Shown: positions 18,778 through 25,755 of the stretch, piece after piece
Position numbering within the stretch: the first letter of the stretch is position 1
Layout: every line of letters starts with the position of its first letter
Source: Polychytrium aggregatum
Lineage: Eukaryota > Chytridiomycota > Chytridiomycetes > Polychytriales
Assembly (NCBI RefSeq): GCF_025602895.1
Contig: NW_026516532.1
Span: forward strand, 1-25,755
DNA: 25,755 nt
Direction of reading: 5' to 3'
Position numbers and translations under genes: made by a program
The notes under the pieces: model-generated
Databases searched by the model: none
What the model saw: only the letters and a program-made list of their open reading frames with translations
What the model was told of the DNA's origin: nothing

Positions 18778-21700
18778 AGCGACGAACTCCGGGCGTCGCC
18801 TTCGGCTTTGAGGGATAGCGAAGGTGGAAGTCAGCAACAAGATCAGTGGCGTGGGAAACATTGGCAGCGGGCTCCCAAGACCGGTCAGTCTCGGAATAGC
18901 CCTTCCACTGAACCAAGTACTGTAAGCGACCACGGAAGAGCCGAGAATCGAGAACAGTCTCGACCTCAAACTCTTCCTGGGAGTCAACAAGAATGGGTGG
19001 AGGTTCGGGTTGGGTGAACTCGGGAACAATGTCCTTCGTTCGGGGTTCAAGGAGGGATACATGAAAGACGGGGTGGACTTTGAGTGTGGAAGGGAGTTTA
19101 AGTTCAAAGGCAACGGGGTTGATGCGGCGAAGAACTTTAAAGGGGCCAAGCTTTTTCTGATCAAGCTTGTTGGAGGGACGAAGGGTGCGGATGTGGCGAC
19201 GATCAAGAAAAACGAGGTCGCCAACGGAGATGTCGGGAGTGGGGAGACGGGATTTGTTGGCCTGCAAAGTGTAGGACTCTTGGGCAACCCGGAGGTTGGC
19301 CTTGAGATCCTCGAGAACGGTCTGAAGTCGGTCGACACGTTCTTCGGCAGAGGGCACAACAGAAGGATCACGGATGATGGAGGGATCAAAAATGGGGTGA
19401 TGGCCATGGACTGCAAAGAAGGGAGTCATGCCAGTGGAGGTGTTTTCCGAGTTGTTGTAAGTGAACTCGGCAAGGGGAAGGTGAAGGGTCCAGTCGTCTT
19501 GCAGGTAATTGCAATGGATACGCAAATACTGCTCGATGACCTGGTTGAGAACCTCGGTCGAACCGTCGGTCTCGGGGTGGAAGGCAGAAGAAAGGGAAAT
19601 CTTCGTCTTCAGAAGCTCATTGAAGCGCCTCCAGAAGGCCGAAGTAAACTGAGTTCCTCGGTCCGAAACAATAGACCGGGGACAACCATGCAAGCGGAAG
19701 ATGTGGGAGAGGAAGAGTTCGGCGGTTTGCTCGCCTGTAACCGTCTTCGTGGTGGGCACAAAGTGTGCTTGTTTGGACAGGCGGTCCTTAACCACGAAGA
19801 TGGAGTCAAAGCCGTTCGAAGGTGGGAGATCCGTGATGAAGTCCATCGACAGGTCCCACCAACGTTCGGAAGGAACGGGGAGAGGGTGAAGTAAACCATA
19901 AGGGGAGTGACGGGACGGCTTGGCTCGCTGGCACGCTTCACAATTAGCAATGAAGCGACGCACAGACTTACGAAGCCGGGGCCAGTGAAAGTCCCGGGAG
20001 ATGAGCTCAACGGTCTTGGCAAGACCAAAGTGACCAGCGGCAGCGGAGCAGTGACGTTGCTCAAACACTTTGAGCTGGAGCTCGGGGGAAGGGACAACGA
20101 TCAGGTCTTTAAAGTAAAGGAGACCGTCACGGAAGGAGTAATCGCCATCAAGACGTTTGGCGTTGAAGTCAGAAAGAAGGGAACAAGAAAGGGTGGCAGC
20201 TCGAATCTCGGAAAGAAAATCGGGGTTCGAGCCGATAACGGTGATGCTGTCGAGAGAAATAGACTCGAACAGCTGAAGGAAGTTGGTGGAGTGGAGGGAG
20301 TCACCAGGCTTTATCTCAAAGTCAGAACGGCGACTGAGAGCATCGGCTTTGGTGTTGAGGCGACCAGGGCGGTGGTAAATGCGAAAAGCAAAATCAGAAA
20401 GGAATTGGGCCCACCGGAACTGGCGGCGAGAAAGTTGGGAAGCGGAAGTGAACCGGGTGAGGTTCTGGTGATCAGAGAAAACAAGAGTGGGATGATCGGG
20501 GTCGGCAGCCATCAAGTAATGACGCCAGGCAGTAAAGGAATCGACAATAGCAAGGAGCTCTTTGTCGTGGGTGTCATAATTCACCTCGGCGGGACGGAAT
20601 TGCCGAGAGTGAAAAGCAACGGGGTGAAGAGCGCCGTCAGGGTCAAACTGGGAAAGGACGGCACCCAGAGCAAAGTCAGAAGCATCGGGCTCGATGACAG
20701 CGGGTTTGGAGAAATCAAAGTAACGAAGAATAGGTGCGGAAGTGAATGAACGTTTAAGAGAATCAAAAGCCTCTTGGGCCTCGGGAGACCAAGAGAAGGT
20801 GGAGGATTTGGTGGTGAGTGAAGTCAAAGGACGAGCAAGTGCGGAAAAGTCCTTGACGAAGCGGCGGTAAAAGTTTGCGAAACCAATAAAACTTGGATGT
20901 CGCGAGCAGAAGAGGGAACAGGCCAAAGGGAAACGGCCTCGACCTTGGCAGGGTCCATTTTAATGCCATCGGCAGAAATGATCATGCCGAGAAAGTCAAC
21001 TTCAGAAAGGTCAAAAGAACACTTGGCCGGATTGACCTTAAGAGAGTGTTCACGAAGGCGAGAAAGAACAAGCTTAACATGCTCCTCATGCTCCAGGGGA
21101 TCTTTTGAGAAGATCAGGATGTCGTCAAGATAAATGACAACACAGACACCAAGGAGGTCCGAGAAGATGTCGTTCATAAAAAACTGAAAAGCAGCGGGGG
21201 CATTCGAAAGACCAAAGGGGATAACATTGTACTCGTAAGAGCCAGATTTGCAAACAAAAGCAGTCTTCCACTCATCGCCCTTCTTGACACGAACCAAGTG
21301 GTAAGCATCAGGAAGGTCAAGGTGTGAGAAGACGCGGGCAGAAGAAAGTTTATCCAGAAGATCCTGGAAGAGGGGAAGAGGGTAGCGGTTCTTCTTCGTG
21401 ATGGCATTGAGGCCCCGGTAGTCGACGCAAAGGCGAAGACCACCATTGGGCTTCTTCACGAAGAAGCAGGGAGCACCAACGGGAGAAGAGGATTTGGAGA
21501 TCCAACCACGTGCGAGGGCGTTGGTCAGATACTCCGAAAGAGCAGATTCCTCGGCCGGGGACAAAGGATAGACTTTCCCCGGCTTTGGCAAACGAGGTTC
21601 CTTTCCATCCTCGGTCCGTACAAACTCAATAGACAAGTCATACGGACGGTGAGGAGGCAAGGAAGAAGGAGGGTCAGACTTGAGGCTGAAAACGTCGCCA

Positions 21701-21861
21701 AACTCATTGTATTTGAGCGGGACACCTCGAGAGTCAACAGGGGTGCCAGACTCGGCATACACCTTCGTCGTGAGCACGGACCTTATCGACACCGTAGGAT
21801 ACGTCTCCGGCGAAGGAGGACGGATATCCATTTGGGCAGCGAAAATGTCGAGCTTGTCTTC
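18776..21861 (-). pseudogene. pol: Pol of element D, from RT linker to chromodomain, one frameshift
   Basis: This is most of a chromovirus Pol without gag, protease or 5' LTR. Sense reading starts at the palindrome centre. It covers the linker before RT, RT with YLDD (codons near 21118-21129), RNase H, integrase (HHCC, DDX35E), GPF module and chromodomain, and stops at 18776. A single lost base in a run of A's near 20889 (AAAA where E has AAAAA) divides it into about 20824-21831 and 18776-20926. Otherwise the frame is open. It lacks a promoter and start, so it is a relic of the inverted duplication. It has Tyr in GSYEYN where B has Phe, as does E, confirming that D and E are copies of one another. 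Confidence 0.92.
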
Positions 21862-21881
21862 TCCGTCCTTGCACGGAAGAC
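21856..21881. repeat. Centre of the palindrome: short inverted repeat with 14-nt spacer
   Basis: GTCTTC (21856-21861), 14-nt spacer TCCGTCCTTGCACG, GAAGAC (21876-21881). In element B the same short inverted repeat exists at about 3286-3315 as GTCTTC...GAAGAC with nearly the same spacer. The spacer of the palindrome is therefore the native loop, as expected if a broken end folded back on itself there. Confidence 0.85.
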
Positions 21882-24800
21882 AAGCTCGACATTTTCGCTG
21901 CCCAAATGGATATCCGTCCTCCTTCGCCGGAGACGTATCCTACGGTGTCGATAAGGTCCGTGCTCACGACGAAGGTGTATGCCGAGTCTGGCACCCCTGT
22001 TGACTCTCGAGGTGTCCCGCTCAAATACAATGAGTTTGGCGACGTTTTCAGCCTCAAGTCTGACCCTCCTTCTTCCTTGCCTCCTCACCGTCCGTATGAC
22101 TTGTCTATTGAGTTTGTACGGACCGAGGATGGAAAGGAACCTCGTTTGCCAAAGCCGGGGAAAGTCTATCCTTTGTCCCCGGCCGAGGAATCTGCTCTTT
22201 CGGAGTATCTGACCAACGCCCTCGCACGTGGTTGGATCTCCAAATCCTCTTCTCCCGTTGGTGCTCCCTGCTTCTTCGTGAAGAAGCCCAATGGTGGTCT
22301 TCGCCTTTGCGTCGACTACCGGGGCCTCAATGCCATCACGAAGAAGAACCGCTACCCTCTTCCCCTCTTCCAGGATCTTCTGGATAAACTTTCTTCTGCC
22401 CGCGTCTTCTCACACCTTGACCTTCCTGATGCTTACCACTTGGTTCGTGTCAAGAAGGGCGATGAGTGGAAGACTGCTTTTGTTTGCAAATCTGGCTCTT
22501 ACGAGTACAATGTTATCCCCTTTGGTCTTTCGAATGCCCCCGCTGCTTTTCAGTTTTTTATGAACGACATCTTCTCGGACCTCCTTGGTGTCTGTGTTGT
22601 CATTTATCTTGACGACATCCTGATCTTCTCAAAAGATCCCCTGGAGCATGAGGAGCATGTTAAGCTTGTTCTTTCTCGCCTTCGTGAACACTCTCTTAAG
22701 GTCAATCCGGCCAAGTGTTCTTTTGACCTTTCTGAAGTTGACTTTCTCGGCATGATCATTTCTGCCGATGGCATTAAAATGGACCCTGCCAAGGTCGAGG
22801 CCGTTTCCCTTTGGCCTGTTCCCTCTTCTGCTCGCGACATCCAAGTTTTTATTGGTTTCGCAAACTTTTACCGCCGCTTCGTCAAGGACTTTTCCGCACT
22901 TGCTCGTCCTTTGACTTCACTCACCACCAAATCCTCCACCTTCTCTTGGTCTCCCGAGGCCCAAGAGGCTTTTGATTCTCTTAAACGTTCATTCACTTCC
23001 GCACCTATTCTTCGTTACTTTGATTTCTCCAAACCCGCTGTCATCGAGCCCGATGCTTCTGACTTTGCTCTGGGTGCCGTCCTTTCCCAGTTTGACCCTG
23101 ACGGCGCTCTTCACCCCGTTGCTTTTCACTCTCGGCAATTCCGTCCCGCCGAGGTGAATTATGACACCCACGACAAAGAGCTCCTTGCTATTGTCGATTC
23201 CTTTACTGCCTGGCGTCATTACTTGATGGCTGCCGACCCCGATCATCCCACTCTTGTTTCTCTGATCACCAGAACCTCACCCGGTTCACTTCCGCTTCCC
23301 AACTTTCTCGCCGCCAGTTCCGGTGGGCCCAATTCCTTTCTGATTTGCTTTTCGCATTTACCACCGCCCTGGTCGCCTCAACACCAAAGCCGATGCTCTC
23401 AGTCGCCGTTCTGACTTTGAGATAAAGCCTGGTGACTCCCTCCACTCCACCAACTTCCTTCAGCTGTTCGAGTCTATTTCTCTCGACAGCATCACCGTTA
23501 TCGGCTCGAACCCCGATTTTCTTTCCGAGATTCGAGCTGCCACCCTTTCTTGTTCCCTTCTTTCTGACTTCAACGCCAAACGTCTTGATGGCGATTACTC
23601 CTTCCGTGACGGTCTCCTTTACTTTAAAGACCTGATCGTTGTCCCTTCCCCCGAGCTCCAGCTCAAAGTGTTTGAGCAACGTCACTGCTCCGCTGCCGCT
23701 GGTCACTTTGGTCTTGCCAAGACCGTTGAGCTCATCTCCCGGGACTTTCACTGGCCCCGGCTTCGTAAGTCTGTGCGTCGCTTCATTGCTAATTGTGAAG
23801 CGTGCCAGCGAGCCAAGCCGTCCCGTCACTCCCCTTATGGTTTACTTCACCCTCTCCCCGTTCCTTCCGAACGTTGGTGGGACCTGTCGATGGACTTCAT
23901 CACGGATCTCCCACCTTCGAACGGCTTTGACTCCATCTTCGTGGTTAAGGACCGCCTGTCCAAACAAGCACACTTTGTGCCCACCACGAAGACGGTTACA
24001 GGCGAGCAAACCGCCGAACTCTTCCTCTCCCACATCTTCCGCTTGCATGGTTGTCCCCGGTCTATTGTTTCGGACCGAGGAACTCAGTTTACTTCGGCCT
24101 TCTGGAGGCGCTTCAATGAGCTTCTGAAGACGAAGATTTCCCTTTCTTCTGCCTTCCACCCCGAGACCGACGGTTCGACCGAGGTTCTCAACCAGGTCAT
24201 CGAGCAGTATTTGCGTATCCATTGCAATTACCTGCAAGACGACTGGACCCTTCACCTTCCCCTTGCCGAGTTCACTTACAACAACTCGGAAAACACCTCC
24301 ACTGGCATGACTCCCTTCTTTGCAGTCCATGGCCATCACCCCATTTTTGATCCCTCCATCATCCGTGATCCTTCTGTTGTGCCCTCTGCCGAAGAACGTG
24401 TCGACCGACTTCAGACCGTTCTCGAGGATCTCAAGGCCAACCTCCGGGTTGCCCAAGAGTCCTACACTTTGCAGGCCAACAAATCCCGTCTCCCCACTCC
24501 CGACATCTCCGTTGGCGACCTCGTTTTTCTTGATCGTCGCCACATCCGCACCCTTCGTCCCTCCAACAAGCTTGATCAGAAAAAGCTTGGCCCCTTTAAA
24601 GTTCTTCGCCGCATCAACCCCGTTGCCTTTGAACTTAAACTCCCTTCCACACTCAAAGTCCACCCCGTCTTTCATGTATCCCTCCTTGAACCCCGAACGA
24701 AGGACATTGTTCCCGAGTTCACCCAACCCGAACCACCTCCCATTCTTGTTGACTCCCAGGAAGAGTTTGAGGTCGAGACTGTTCTCGATTCTCGGCTCTT

Positions 24801-24960
24801 CCGTGGTCGCTTACAGTACTTGGTTCAGTGGAAGGGCTATTCCGAGACTGACCGGTCTTGGGAGCCCGCTGCCAATGTTTCCCACGCCACTGATCTTGTT
24901 GCTGACTTCCACCTTCGCTATCCCTCAAAGCCGAAGGCGACGCCCGGAGTTCGTCGCTAA
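21876..24960 (+). pseudogene. pol: Pol of element E, from RT linker to chromodomain, two frameshifts
   Basis: This is the mirror copy of the Pol in element D. From 21906 the frame is open through RT (YLDD near 22608-22619) and part of RNase H. It breaks at two one-base losses: near 23258 (GTTTCTC where D has GTTTTCTC) and near 23343 (TGATTTGC where B has TGACTTTGC). From about 23345 it is open again through the end of RNase H, integrase with HHCC and DDX35E, GPF module and chromodomain to the stop at 24958-24960. There is no gag, protease, promoter or start codon. The base of the copy joins D at 21861/21876. The breaks differ from the one in D, so the common source was intact here. Confidence 0.92.
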
Positions 24961-24969
24961 GGAAGGGGA
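24959..24969 (+). other. Polypurine tract of element E
   Basis: AAGGAAGGGGA then TGA and the LTR at 24973, overlapping the pol stop. Confidence 0.75.
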
Positions 24970-24972
24970 TGA

Positions 24973-25755
24973 TGTTAGGGATAGCTTCTGCTTGTTCTCC
25001 ACTTTGACTGCACACTTGGCTGTTCTTTTGCCTTTCTGTTTGTTTGTGTGTAGCTTTGCAGTTCCCCTCCAATTTTCCGCCTTTTGCCTGTCATTTCCGC
25101 TCCTTCCGCACTTCCGTTTCCCCGCGCTGCTCCGCTTCCTTTGTCTTCTTCGCACGCGCCGGTTTGTTTGTGCACGCGCCTTGCTGCGATTGGTTGCAAT
25201 TCGGCTGCCGGTCATGTGTCCCACCACCGGTGACTCATGACCTGCCTGACCGCCCCGATCTCTTGTTCATCTCGCATGCATTTGCCCCAACCTTATACTT
25301 GACCAATCCGCTTCTTGGACGTTGAGTCACATTGCTTCGCCTTTGCACGTTTCTCCTGCCAGGTGCTTCGCTTTTGCTTGCGCCTCTCTCGCTTTGGTTC
25401 TCTGCCTGTCTCGGTGGTCCTTCTCGGCCCTCGTTCGTGCATCGCCCCCTTCGCCCTGCTCGATCGCCCACTTTTCCCTCCCTTGGCCGCCCTTCGCTGC
25501 CAAGTCCGGACTTGTCTATAAATAGCCTGACCCCCGCGATGTGTAGTCGAACCTCAGCGTTCAAAATAGGACTAAATAAAGTGCCTTCTACTTTATTCTC
25601 TGAGTGTTCCTCACGTCTCATTTCGAGACTAGTCTTATCTTGAACGGATCTTTGCTTCCCTCGCTCCCTCTCCGAGTCCACTTCGGACTTTACCCTTGCC
25701 TTCCCTGAGCTCACTTCGAGCTCACTTCTTCTTTTGCCGTTGAGTCCCCTCGGAC
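24973..25755 (+). repeat. 3' LTR of element E, cut by the window end
   Basis: Family LTR from TGTTAG to the final bases CCCCTCGGAC. About 7 bases of the usual end are missing because the sequence stops. One T is absent near 25750. It carries CCTGTCATTTCC, intermediate between the B type and the F/D type. Confidence 0.93.

Larger units (their letters stand above)
17973..25755. repeat. Large inverted repeat (palindrome) formed by elements D and E
   Basis: The left arm 17973-21861 and right arm 21876-25755 are reverse complements over about 3.9 kb. They are separated by a 14-nt spacer (21862-21875). The arms are nearly but not fully identical: a few substitutions in the LTR and chromodomain region and independent one-base indels near 20889, 23258, 23343 and 25750. 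The centre is the element's own short inverted repeat GTCTTC...GAAGAC. Confidence 0.93.

Overview
The window looks like fungal nuclear heterochromatin, probably from a basidiomycete (the phylum is a low-confidence guess). About 18.6 kb consists of copies of one Ty3/Gypsy chromovirus family (LTR retrotransposon with an integrase C-terminal chromodomain). The other 7.1 kb is a perfect-looking tandem satellite. I see no host gene, tRNA, rRNA or CRISPR array. The fungal assignment rests on the Tf1/sushi-like self-priming design, the intronless C/T-rich coding style and the chromovirus domain order. No host gene is present to confirm it.

Layout. 1-788: element A, minus strand, reverse-transcriptase piece. 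789-7200: element B, plus strand, full length (6412 bp, LTRs of 791 and 792 bp), lying between the two halves of A. 7201-9728: rest of A, minus strand (protease part of Pol, Gag, primer site, 5' LTR). 9729-10857: element F, plus strand, only the Pol C-terminus and 3' LTR. 10858-17972: 4.25 copies of a 1674-bp unit in head-to-tail order. 17973-21861: element D, minus strand (3' LTR plus Pol from the RT linker onward). 21876-25755: element E, plus strand, a mirror image of D. D and E form an inverted repeat with arms of about 3.9 kb around a 14-nt spacer. The window stops about 7 bases before the end of E's LTR.

How the element works, read from B and A. The U3 promoter has two AP-1/Gcn4-type sites, a CCAAT box and a TATAAATA box. 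The transcript is predicted to start at AGCGTTCAAAAT. The same 12 nt are perfectly complementary to the site just after the 5' LTR, so the RNA most likely primes its own reverse transcription as in Tf1. The ATG-free leader carries a row of small hairpins. Gag (about 317 aa) is followed by Pol in the -1 frame. A G GGA AAU slippery heptamer, a 7-nt spacer and a 17-bp stem whose loop holds the gag stop codon form a complete -1 frameshift signal. Pol runs protease, RT (YLDD), RNase H, integrase (zinc finger, DDX35E), GPF module, chromodomain. Its stop codon overlaps the polypurine tract.

No copy in the window has intact frames. Every frame break I traced is a one-base indel in otherwise intact protein sequence, so consensus errors of long-read assembly must be considered alongside real decay. 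The most interesting structures are the frameshift signal, the self-primer, the palindrome centred on a short inverted repeat native to the element, the identical 1674-bp satellite units, and the flanking of that satellite by inverted copies of the same retroelement end.
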